From Diphasiastrum complanatum (Eukaryota > Streptophyta > Lycopodiopsida > Lycopodiales > Lycopodiaceae), in the NCBI GenBank assembly GCA_029204225.1, contig CM055097.1, forward strand, positions 74,796,860 through 74,860,859: DNA of 64,000 nucleotides, in the 5' to 3' direction. Of the stretch, positions 55,650 through 64,000 are shown in pieces. The translations under genes were made by a program, and so were the position numbers. The notes below the pieces were generated by a model. That model did not search any database. It saw nothing but the letters and a program-made list of their open reading frames with translations, and had not been told where the DNA came from. Every line of letters begins with the position of its first letter. The first letter of the stretch is position 1.

Positions 55650-55790
55650 TCATCATTTGCATGACCCTTGCATCAAACTAGATGCTCAGTAACTATATGA
55701 TTTTTCAATCATTTAGCTCCAATATCCAAGATATTGTTGGGTTCACATCGAGTAGCACTCAAAAATTCATCCAACAATCTTATAGTTAAT
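55650..55790 (-). pseudogene. Gypsy chromodomain-tail fragment
   Basis: Minus-strand reading LLDEFLSATRCEPNNILDIG, then LKNHIVTEHLV, a stop, and CKGHANDDDS matches the C-terminal end of H (47214-47060) step by step. It is a small, heavily mutated piece of the same chromovirus lineage. Confidence 0.75.
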
Positions 55791-56319
55791 CTACATTTTT
55801 CAGAAAGTTCTCATTGGATGTATGACAGTGCATTATGGCTAAGCTCCAATTGCGACCTATGACCTAATTAGTTGCCCTAATTGGATAAGCCTAAGAGGCA
55901 TTTCTCATTAGTATAAATAGCTGATCATTAGAAGATATTCATATGATGATATAACAGAGTTTTATGAAAGAGCTTCTAGTTTAAATATTGCTAGCATTGG
56001 TTATTGCTTATCAGCAAAAGGTATCAGATAGAGTTATCAGCTAGTCAGAGATAGTTTAGAGTACGATGCTTCATTCGCTATTGTATTATACTCTCATTAT
56101 TTGATTTGTACATGCTATTTACTGAATCTCATACTTTCTTATTGCATAAATGGCGGATACAAAAGTGGATGCTCTCTATAATAGATTTATGAGAATATTG
56201 TACACCTTCCATATGGGAAGAAGCCACTTGCATGTAAGTGAATCTATAGAATAAAGTACATCTTTTGTTTTCCTCATCATTTCAAGTGTTTTAGAGTCCT
56301 TATTTCCTGTAATTTTCAC
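55791..56319 (+). repeat. LTR of D-family copia M (diverged)
   Basis: The last 60 bases ('gttttcctcatcatttcaagtgtttta', 'tccttatttcctgtaatttt') match the corresponding end of D's LTR read on the minus strand. TATAAATAG at 55911 suits a core promoter. The left limit is uncertain. Confidence 0.65.
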
Positions 56320-56320
56320 A

Positions 56321-56410
56321 TGGTATCAGAGCCTAAATGTTGAAATGAGCTAAATCCTTGTTTTTCATTCAATTTGATCACAATTTTTGATGTAAATCTC
56401 TTGGGCTTTT
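56321..56410 (+). promoter_or_regulatory. Primer site and leader start of copia M (D family)
   Basis: A perfect TGGTATCAGAGCC, then about 75 bases nearly identical to D's leader in reverse complement (19385-19447), including 'gaaatgagctaaatccttg' and 'aatttgatcacaattttt'. The leader is cut by copia N at about 56410-56440. Confidence 0.88.
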
Positions 56411-56429
56411 CTTTTGTCAATGCTTCCGT

Positions 56430-57420
56430 TTGCTTTGTACGTGACTTTCATTTATAATCAGCTACATTTCTGCTAACAGGTAATTTGATAATCGTCCATA
56501 TCTGGTTCTTGATAAGAGATGAATACTCTTTATCCATAGCTTTTTTCCAGAGATCAGAATCTGGCTGATTGAGTGCCTCTTCGATGTCATCAGCAATCGT
56601 TAGCTCGTGAACAAGGTAGGCTACAGACTTGACGATATACCCGATAAGTGGTCTGCTAGCTCTTGATGATCTTCTGAGAATTAGAGGAAGTTGATGTACA
56701 CCCAAAAACTCGTAAGTCTGATAAAGAAGGTTTGGTACCTGTCCAAACTTCAAATGGTGTTTTGTTTGAGAGACCTTTAGTAGGACATCTGTTCTGAATA
56801 TAGGTTGTTGTTGAAACAACTTCAACCCAAAAGGACTTCAGAAGTGTCGCATGTGATAACATGCACTTTTTTTATTCGACTAAGGTTCTGTTCTTTCTCT
56901 CAGCAAGACCATTTGACTGAGGCGAATAGGAGGTAATCTATTGTTGCTCAAAGCAGTACTCCTTGAATTCGGTGGAGATGTATTCTCCCCCATTATCTGA
57001 CCTCAATGCTTTGATTCGTTTGTCAGTTTGATTTTTTGCATGCAGGCTTTGAATTGTTTGAACTTGATGAAGGCTTTTGATTTCTGTTTAATGAAGTAAA
57101 TAACGGTTCTTCTGGAGAATTTGTCAATAAAGGTAATGAAATACTTTGCATCTAGCAATGAAGGAGTTTCCATATTTCCACATATATCATGTATGAACAA
57201 CATCTAATAGACCTTTTGTTGCATGCCTATGACTCAATTGAAAATGAATCCTAGTCTGCTTTCCAAGGATGCGCAGCTATGCGAGGGAGATCAACTTTAC
57301 CAGAAGGATAGTCAAGATCAAGTACTAGGGATTGTCTGGACATGTTCAAAATAGATGCATAATGCAAGTGTCCTAAGCGATGATGCCATAGTAATGTTTT
57401 ATTGACAAGAATAAAGATTT
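56430..57420 (-). pseudogene. Copia N: integrase and start of RT
   Basis: Minus-strand pieces: ETPSLLDAKYFITFIDKFSR (57203-57003), then [16 protein letters not shown]-like residues near 56990-56950, the Glu block broken near 56900, FWVEVVSTTTYIQNRCPTKG and NKTPFEVWTGTKPSLSDLRV (56862-56656), and the linker and first RT residues LWKKAMDKEYSSLIKNQIWT (56825-56448). Stops occur at each change of frame. The element ends where M's leader begins. No zinc domain, RT core or LTR remains. Confidence 0.83.
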
Positions 57421-57429
57421 TCAAAGATT

Positions 57430-58365
57430 GACTTCAATCCATTATGTAACCAAAATGTTCAACCAAACGATCAACATGCAGTCCAGCTGAATAACCATGA
57501 AATCTACTTCTAACTTGCTGCAAAATGAACTGAAATCAGATCCTAAGCACTACTATACTTGCATAAATCGACAAAACAAGAACAAGAACAAGAACTAATC
57601 TACAACATTTTAGAAGTCCAAGAATCAAGAAACCAACCAGTCTTTTGATTCTTGGACATCCCAAGGACATCAAGAACTAGAATGTTGGAGGATATGCAAG
57701 ATTTATACCACATTTCTAGCCTATTTAGTTTACTTGAGTGCTAGTTCCCACGTTTATCCACAAACAAGAAATGACTAATCCACAACTGAGAAAACAAGAA
57801 AACTAAGAAAGCAAGAAAACTAATCCACTCTAAAGTTCACAACCACACACAATATGAATGGAAGGGCTGATCATAGGGGCATCACTCAAGAAAACCATCA
57901 TGATCAAGGAGCTTAGTGTAGCATCAAACTCATGGAAAATCTTCTTAGTAAGCATGGAGTAGATACAATGCAAGAAGCTCCTCTTCACAAAGAGGGAGTC
58001 TCTTAAATAAGCAAGAGAGCTCCTTAGGTGGCATCCTAGTGGAATTTCCACATTTCACAAATTACAAGTGGAATAATGCTCTCCACTAGAGGTCACCATC
58101 AAAAGGTGGCTCACTCTACTTCCTTTAAGAGGGGTCTACTTGCATTTATTGCATTTGCCTAGAATTACTAGTTCCTACATGGTCATTCCATCTTCCGGAT
58201 TCACCATGAGGCTTACACAATTCTTGCTTGTTATTCCTAACTAGTATTTCTTGGCTCTCATACTCGGCTCTCAGCCTTCGTTTAAACACCCAAAAATCTA
58301 CCTAAAACTATTCCGAAAAAGCAAGAAATAGCTAATATGCAGCTATACTAGTTAGTGAAAATCTA
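57430..58365 (-). other. Probable leader of gypsy element P
   Basis: About 0.9 kb left of a tRNA-Asp-type primer site, without pol or gag motifs. By position it is the 5' leader of minus-strand element P, with its coding part deleted or replaced by copia N. Confidence 0.5.
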
Positions 58366-58383
58366 TCCCCGGCAACGGCGCCA
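58366..58383 (-). promoter_or_regulatory. Primer-binding site, tRNA-Asp type (gypsy P)
   Basis: The plus strand reads TCCCCGGCAACGGCGCCA. The minus strand, TGGCGCCGTTGCCGGGGA, is the primer site known from plant Tat/Athila-type gypsy elements, complementary to the 3' end of tRNA-Asp. It is the only non-Met primer site in the window. Confidence 0.9.
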
Positions 58384-59208
58384 CGGTAGGGTCGAAGATC
58401 TTGCGTAGTATAGCCTTCCCACTTGTCAACAAGGGTTAGAACACTGGATAGGTGCCTAACTATGGATAGATGCTACTTTTAGTTAGTTCTCTACTTTCTC
58501 CCTTAACTCTACTCACCACTAACACTACCCACCGTTAACTCTACTCCACTACACTAGCATTCATCATGATTTTGTGTGAAAGAGAACAGAAGAATAGAAG
58601 AGATAGAGTGGAGAGGAGAGAAAGAGAGAGATAGAGTGGAGAGGGAGGTTAGCTCAAAAGCTCAAGATGCATGCTAATGGAGAAACCATAACTATTAAAA
58701 CAACAAAATAGAAATGGAAACAATTAGAAACACACAACAAAAGCATTAGCATGAGTGCTTAGCAAATGAGGATGCTTGGCTCTCCAATTTGGTAGAGTTT
58801 CCTCCTTCTCATTAAGCATGGAAAATAGAGTACATGAGGTGCCTTTTTATAAAATGAGGAAGGCCCTTGCCCCAACAAATCCTATTGGCTAATATTCACA
58901 ATGATCCTAACCATTCATCTTGGACCCAACTTGATCCAAAGGTCTTAAAAAAGTACATTGGATTTCACATGATTCATGTGAGTCTCCATTTGGACCCAAC
59001 TCTAAAATAATAGACTTCTAAGTTTAAAATGACTTTGGGCCTCAATTTTAATTTCACTTACAAAGGGGCCCAAGTCTATTATTCTATTTACAGCTCAACT
59101 TGCGTGCTCATTGGGTCATGGGCTTATACGCGCAAGATGCCATGCCCTCGCAATATATTTTTTTAGCCGATATTATTTATTTACAATATGTTGGGAATAC
59201 CCTCAACA
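58384..59208 (-). repeat. 5' LTR of gypsy P
   Basis: On the minus strand it starts TGTTGAGGGTATT at 59208 and runs to the primer site. It is homologous in most of its length to 62865-63531 and in part to 8058-8225. Near the left edge the end is not a clear CA, so that limit may be off by a few bases. Outside the right edge is gypsy RT on the other strand. Confidence 0.8.
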
Positions 59209-59790
59209 AAAAGGTGATGAAAAAATGCCATGAATATCAGATCTCCTTGAACCCAGAAAAGTCAATTTTGGGTGACACATGGCCTCATACTAGGCCATAT
59301 TGTATCAAGACACGGAATTGCCACGGACTTCTCAAAGATAAGGGTCGATCAGCCACCTCCAAGGACGATTCGCGGAGTCTACGTGTTTATGGGTCACGCC
59401 AACTACTACATTCTAGATATTGCGGAGTTAGCACGACCAATGTACAAATCACATTGGACGGAGGAGGCCCTGTAGGCTTTCCAAAAGCTTAAGAATGCAT
59501 TAGTCTCAACACCAATATTAAGACCACCCAATTGGTCCATAGAGTTTTATGTGCATAGAGACGCATCAAAGTATGCAGTGGGAGCAATCTTGGAGAATGC
59601 AAAAAACACTTCCCAATCCGATTTGCTAGCCGATAGCTCAGTGATTCAGAGATGAACTATTTGAGCACAAAGTGGGAGAGGCACTCTGGCTATAGTTTAT
59701 GTGGTTAAGAACTTTCGACATTATCTGATGGCCATCCGTTTTGCATTTTATACGAACCATCAACCCCTTGCTTTATCTTGTTAATAAAAC
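59209..59790 (+). pseudogene. Gypsy RT-RNase H fragment
   Basis: Plus-strand pieces: KKCHEYQISLNPEKSI and (next frame) THGLILGHIVSRHGIATDFS (59215-59340), GHANYYILDIAELARPMYKS, then LKNALVSTPILRPPNWSIEF and VHRDASKYAVGAILENAK of RNase H (59490-59600), ending NFRHYLMAIRFAFYTNHQPL. There are shifts near 59275 and 59640 and a TAG at 59473. The order thumb, connection, RNase H is right for Ty3/gypsy. The palm with YVDD is absent because the P LTR replaces it. Confidence 0.82.
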
Positions 59791-60650
59791 TTGCAACACA
59801 AGTAATACCAAGATCCATGTTCAAGTCAACATAGATTGTTTCTAGGAAGAGTGTTGAAATTGAAAAATAATCCATCTTGACTTTAGGCTTGCTACAATCT
59901 TGTATTATGCAAGTATGTTATTTCATAATTGTAAATGCCAAATTTGGCCTAGATAGAACTCGAGTTGTATGGATTTGTCATATCTAGTTGGTTGAATACA
60001 ACTTGCATATAGATTGCAGACTCAGAAATAGCAAAAATATGCTTGTAGAAACTCGTGGCATATCACATGCTTTTACTGTAAGTGATCCATAGTGACATGC
60101 AAGGCATGCACAAAGTGAAATGGACATTTGTACAATTCTAGTTAGAACTAGGACACTTGGTAAAAGTATGAGAAGTAACAAATGTTACTTAGACTCTAGT
60201 TTTCAGTTTAGATGTGATTGAAAGGTGGATGGATGTGGTTCCACCTCGAGCTACCTCAAACTCCATAAACATGTGTAGCTATTCTCATAATTTTCGGATG
60301 AAGAACCAAAGCTTTGTAGCTATTCCATGCCATTTTGGATCTACACCATTTTTGCTTGATATATCTCTCTCTCTTTCTCTCTCTAACTCGTGTTGAGGCT
60401 AATGCTAATACACTAGACTCTTGTACTTTTGCTCATTTGTGATTCAATGCTATCATTCTCTGATTCTTAGCATGCTAGATTGTGGTTAAATTTTGTAGTT
60501 TAGTTAATAGCATTGCCTGGATTGAACAAATTACAGTGTTGTCTAATTGTTGAACATAAATTGAACTTTGTAAACACTTGCTCCGATCGTTGTGAATCAC
60601 TAATAAGCAAGGTATAAGTCGATTGATTCTGAAAAATCCTAATGGCCATT
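59791..60650 (+). repeat. LTR-like stretch
   Basis: After a purine tract (CTAGGAAGAG) the sequence TGTTGAAATTG at 59852 resembles the opening of an LTR. The interior has TC-rich runs (60362-60386) and no coding signal. I see no second copy or defined right end, so it is tentative. Confidence 0.35.
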
Positions 60651-60679
60651 GTCTGATCCATATGACCTTGACTAACCGA

Positions 60680-60905
60680 AAGTGATGCTACCCCCCACCA
60701 CCTTGAAAGAATTGCGATATTTTCTAGGGAGAGTGGGCTATCATAGGAAGTTTCTGAGTAACTACTCTTCTCTCATTTCTCTCTTAGTGAGACTACTGAG
60801 AGAGGGCGAACCTTTTTCTTGGACTGAAGAGAGCCAGAAGGCCTTCGAACGATTGATTGGCTCAGTCTCTACGATAAATCAGTCCCAAGAATTTATGTTA
60901 GCTTG
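60680..60905 (+). pseudogene. Gypsy RT C-terminal fragment
   Basis: The frame 60682-60906 reads PPTTLKELRYFLGRVGYHRK, then FLSNYSSLISLLVRLLREGE and PFSWTEESQKAFERL, the thumb/connection part of plant Ty3/gypsy RT just before RNase H. It is open for its whole length but lacks both neighbours. Confidence 0.88.
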
Positions 60906-60984
60906 AACTGTAATCGAGATACAGACTGACTCCTTTACCATTTTCTTCGCATCGATAACTTGTTTAGGGGTCATTTTATATCTC

Positions 60985-61249
60985 ATCATTGACTTATCCT
61001 GAATATCCATCTGAAAGTCCAGGACCATTAGCCATACAAGATGGTTATGCCATTATACAAGGGCCACTGAACAACAGATGTTTCATCTGTGGTGAAACCG
61101 GCCATTTCATGGTTGATTGCCCAGTCAAGACCAAGTACCATGCCGAGTGTCCTGACTGTGTCAGAAGTGTCAGAAAACACAGTTTCAAAGACTGCCCAAA
61201 ACAACCCAACAAGGTCCTACCTGCCCGACACATCAGTTATGAATCATGA
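60985..61249 (+). CDS. Small frame with CCHC zinc knuckle, probably gypsy gag remnant
   Basis: 86 codons from ATG 60989 to TGA. CFICGETGHFMVDC at residues 31-44 is a perfect C-x2-C-x4-H-x4-C knuckle. CPDCVRSVRKHSFKDC follows, a second Cys/His cluster with longer spacing. It stops just before PARHISYES. The downstream frames (61246-61458) contain SSREHNTSTIAPN and NFYIATQFTSFIMQKDANF, which I cannot assign. Its position after gypsy RT suggests retroelement Gag, but a cellular zinc-knuckle protein piece cannot be excluded. Confidence 0.5.
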
Positions 61250-62864
61250 TAGGATCCTCACGAGAACACAACACGAGCACCATAGCACCCAACCGCTCAA
61301 CCTGCTGCTCTCGCGAGAAGTTTCATGCAAATTTCTACATTGCCACGCAATTCACCAGTTTCATAATGCAAAAAGACGCTAACTTTGTCTTTTCACATGC
61401 TGATAAGATTTCCAAACTGTCAATACACAATCAATCTAGGAATTGCAAATCCAGATAGAGATTCGGTTCTAAATCTCTTGCTCGGAGAGGTCCTCACAAG
61501 ACATAGTACCTCAACCATAACTGCATCTCAAGCTATATTTTACAACATCTACTATCAACGATGGTAGATTCAGTGTCACTATTCATGTCTTGTTTCTAAT
61601 AAGGGCTTATAAGAGTTCTTTCATTACTCTAAAAGATCAATATAGACATGAAATTGTCCAAGTGAATTATACATGTTGATGAATGACTTTTTGTTTGACA
61701 AGTGCTCTACGACTTTCACTCTTTGTTACATTAATAACTTCCTTGTTTATTTTTTGTCATTTTTTATATTTGGTAATTTCTTCTGAATGCATCTCTTTTT
61801 CTAGATTTGTTTTTAGTTCATCAAGGATAGCCATTGAACAGGAGACATCATGTAGCGTATCTCAAGAAAAACTTGTCATTCCTCTATCAATCTTCAAATC
61901 ACCTTATACAGAGTTTTGGATTTTTGAGCATATTTCAAATCTGTGAAGTATAGATCATTACGGTGGTTTTTCCTTGATAACTTTTTACTTCTTGCTCTAA
62001 TTGCCTGAGATTTTCACAATAGCTGGATCTAGTGCAGATCTAGCTATTGATTATATCTACGAAGGTTACTCATGCAAGGGATGGCTGTGCGAAGGTTCCT
62101 TTTGCAGTTTTGCAGTCAAAACCTCTGTTTTCTTCATATCTATTGGGAACTAACTCTCGCAGGCTTGTCAGTAGCTGGATTTGATATGGATTTAGCTATG
62201 TTCAAAAGGGTGAGGGTTTTTTCTTACAGATTTGAGAGATATTGATGTCTACAAAAGGTCTAAAATCACTTTTTTGCCCTCAGATCAATCAAGACTTAAA
62301 ACTCACTCTCTCAAACTTCATCACTGATGGAAAACAACATTTTGAAGACAATGGGAGGGTCTTCTAAGTGGATTTTTTTGGATCTGATGATTTTAGTGAT
62401 TTTTAACACTTAAATCCACTTTTCAGCTCACTAGAATCAAACTAACCTTCGCAGGTTTTCTGTGTCCTTGTCTCAATGATATGGAATTTCAGAATCTTTT
62501 GCGAAGATTACTTTATACTGGAACTTGAAATTTTGATGTCTGCGAGGGTTTAGCCTATTCTTCTTGCCTTTCTGATCTTGGGAACCTTCGTAGGGGCACT
62601 TTTGTTGGGATCTTATGTTTGCAGGCTTTTTTGTGTCCTTGTCTCGGTGAGATGAAACTTCAGAGAGCTCTATGAAGGTTAGTTTTGTGTTTTGATTGTT
62701 TTTTTGATTTTTACAAGGGATTTTTGAATTTTTATGGATTTTTCTTTGTTTTTTTTTTAAATCTATTGGGAAGTAACCTTCGCAAGCTTCTATGCAGGTT
62801 TGGGACAATACCTTGGAGTTGCTGCCAATCATGCAAAGGTTAGTATATAGGGAATTTTGAGAAA
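61250..62864. other. Stretch without recognised gene, with repeated phrases
   Basis: No pol or gag motif. The part 62020-62830 repeats 'cttcgcaggtttt/ctt', 'tgtgtccttgtctc' (62461 and 62632) and 'agctggat' words in a degenerate way, resembling a gypsy leader region. It lies left of a minus-strand P-type LTR, consistent with that role. Confidence 0.45.
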
Positions 62865-63531
62865 TAAGGTCCACTAACTCTAAATACAAGCATTCATCAT
62901 GATTGAGGGTGAAAAGAGGAAGAGAAGAGGAGAAAGAGGGAGAGAGATAAAGAGAGAGAGGTGAGATGGAGATTAGCTCAAATGCTCAATGTGCATGCTA
63001 ATGGAAAAGCCATAACTAATCAAAACAAGAACAATGAAATGAAAAGCAAGTAGAAAACACGACAATAGCATTAGCATGAGGGATTAGCAAATGAGGATAT
63101 TTTGGCTCTAAAAAATATTAGAGTCTCCTCCTCTCATTAAGCATGAAAAATGGCTACAAATGGTGCATTTTTATCTTTGGGGTGGCCCTTGCCCCTTGCT
63201 TCCTATTGGCAACTTGCAAGAAGGTGGGATTGAAATCCACACCCTTCACAAGAAGCACAAACTAATCTATGGTGTAGGAAGAAACACACCCCACCTACCA
63301 CCATTTGACTTTTGACTATTTCACAAAACTTAGAAACTTAAGTTAACCTTAAACTTTGGTCTCTTAATATTATTTTAATTACATGGCCCAAATCTAGTTT
63401 ATTCCAAAATAATTTTTTACAAGTGCTAATTGGGCCACTGGACTTACAGACGCAAGATGCCATCATGACCCTCACAACTTATTTCTATTTTTTTGGCCCA
63501 ATTATTTATTTACATGGAAATACCCCCAACA
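62865..63531 (-). repeat. Second P-family LTR copy
   Basis: It matches P's LTR ('aagcattcatcatgatt', 'gattagctcaaa', 'gtgcatgctaatgga', 'ttattaagcatg'-type blocks, 'tgggccac…cgcaagatgccat', 'acccccaaca'). The about 150 bases of the LTR next to the primer site are missing on the left. Confidence 0.85.
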
Positions 63532-64000
63532 CGGACAAGGAAGTCCTAGTACGGTACTTGGATCTTGACATATATCATCATCCGGTAACATCAAGAGCCA
63601 CCACTCTCCTAGCATCAAGAGCCACCACTCTCCTAGACAAGGTAGATACCATAGAAACTACATCATGGCTAGAACCACCCCACGACATACCTGAACCTAT
63701 CAATGCCAATAGCAAGAGCGCTACAGTGTTGGAATGATACAAATGCAACATGAAGCCATCCATCGACTGCAAATGTGATAATGAGATGAAAACCAAAAAT
63801 CTAGCCCAGTCAAACCGGTAATCCCACACCCATCCAAGACTCTACCCTCATTAGGAGAGCATGCGAATGAACCCAGAGATCCACTTGCCCAAACCAAGCA
63901 GATACATCCTCCTTCTAGATAGCCCGAACCCCAATCGACCAAGGAAATCAAACGACAGGTGACCAAGAAGGAGAATAGAAAAATCACACCAGTGGAACCT
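63532..64000. other. Right-edge stretch with a 24-bp tandem duplication
   Basis: No domain recognised on either strand. It contains the exact duplication 63589-63636. GC is higher than in the neighbours and frames are short. It is possibly gypsy linker sequence, but this is unsupported. Confidence 0.4.
63589..63636. repeat. Exact 24-bp tandem duplication
   Basis: CATCAAGAGCCACCACTCTC plus CTAG occurs twice head to tail without mismatch, at 63589-63612 and 63613-63636, suggesting a recent slippage event. Confidence 0.97.

Overview
The window is plant nuclear DNA, AT-rich and made almost entirely of LTR retrotransposons in several states of decay. The evidence is repeated Ty1/copia gag-pol, Ty3/gypsy pol with a chromodomain-like tail, primer-binding sites complementary to initiator tRNA-Met (TGGTATCAGAGC) and one complementary to tRNA-Asp, and GT-AG introns in one decayed gene. 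The density, nesting and length suggest a large-genome seed plant, possibly a gymnosperm, but the sequence does not settle this. I see no intact host gene, rRNA, tRNA, CRISPR or bacterial-type operon.

Layout. 1-8.9 kb: a minus-strand copia leader and LTR, a plus-strand copia pol fragment (Q), then minus-strand copia R (3' LTR 3715-4355). R has lost reverse transcriptase to an unrelated open frame and joins a gypsy integrase piece upstream. 8.9-21 kb: old minus-strand copia C, whose 5' LTR was split by the youngest element in the window, copia D (13984-20141; 682-bp LTRs differing at four positions). 21-23.4 kb: a decayed, intron-containing minus-strand gene that I do not recognise. 23.9-30.2 kb: plus-strand copia A and B with one LTR-like segment between them. 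30.2-33.7 kb: no recognised gene, only tandem repeats and an AT microsatellite.

33.8-44.4 kb is a three-level nest. F has LTRs and about 4.3 kb of non-coding interior. Inside it lies E (37572-43255; LTRs of 850 and 822 bp), an element with gag and protease but no recognisable reverse transcriptase. E's gag carries a solo LTR with a perfect 5-bp target duplication. 44.4-48.2 kb: minus-strand copia G and gypsy chromovirus fragment H. 48.2-54.5 kb: plus-strand copia K with a long LTR, joined abruptly to copia L. 54.5-64 kb: short fragments including a gypsy tail, a D-family LTR with leader (M), copia N, a gypsy element with a tRNA-Asp primer site (P, two LTR copies), gypsy reverse transcriptase pieces and a small zinc-knuckle frame.

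No element looks able to move by itself. D is closest: its frame is broken by two stop codons, and the integrase catalytic glutamate is lysine. The best leads are the foreign frame in R, the RT-less E, the LARD-like F, the unidentified spliced gene at 21-23.4 kb, and a palindrome (CACACGTGTG) recurring in several LTRs.
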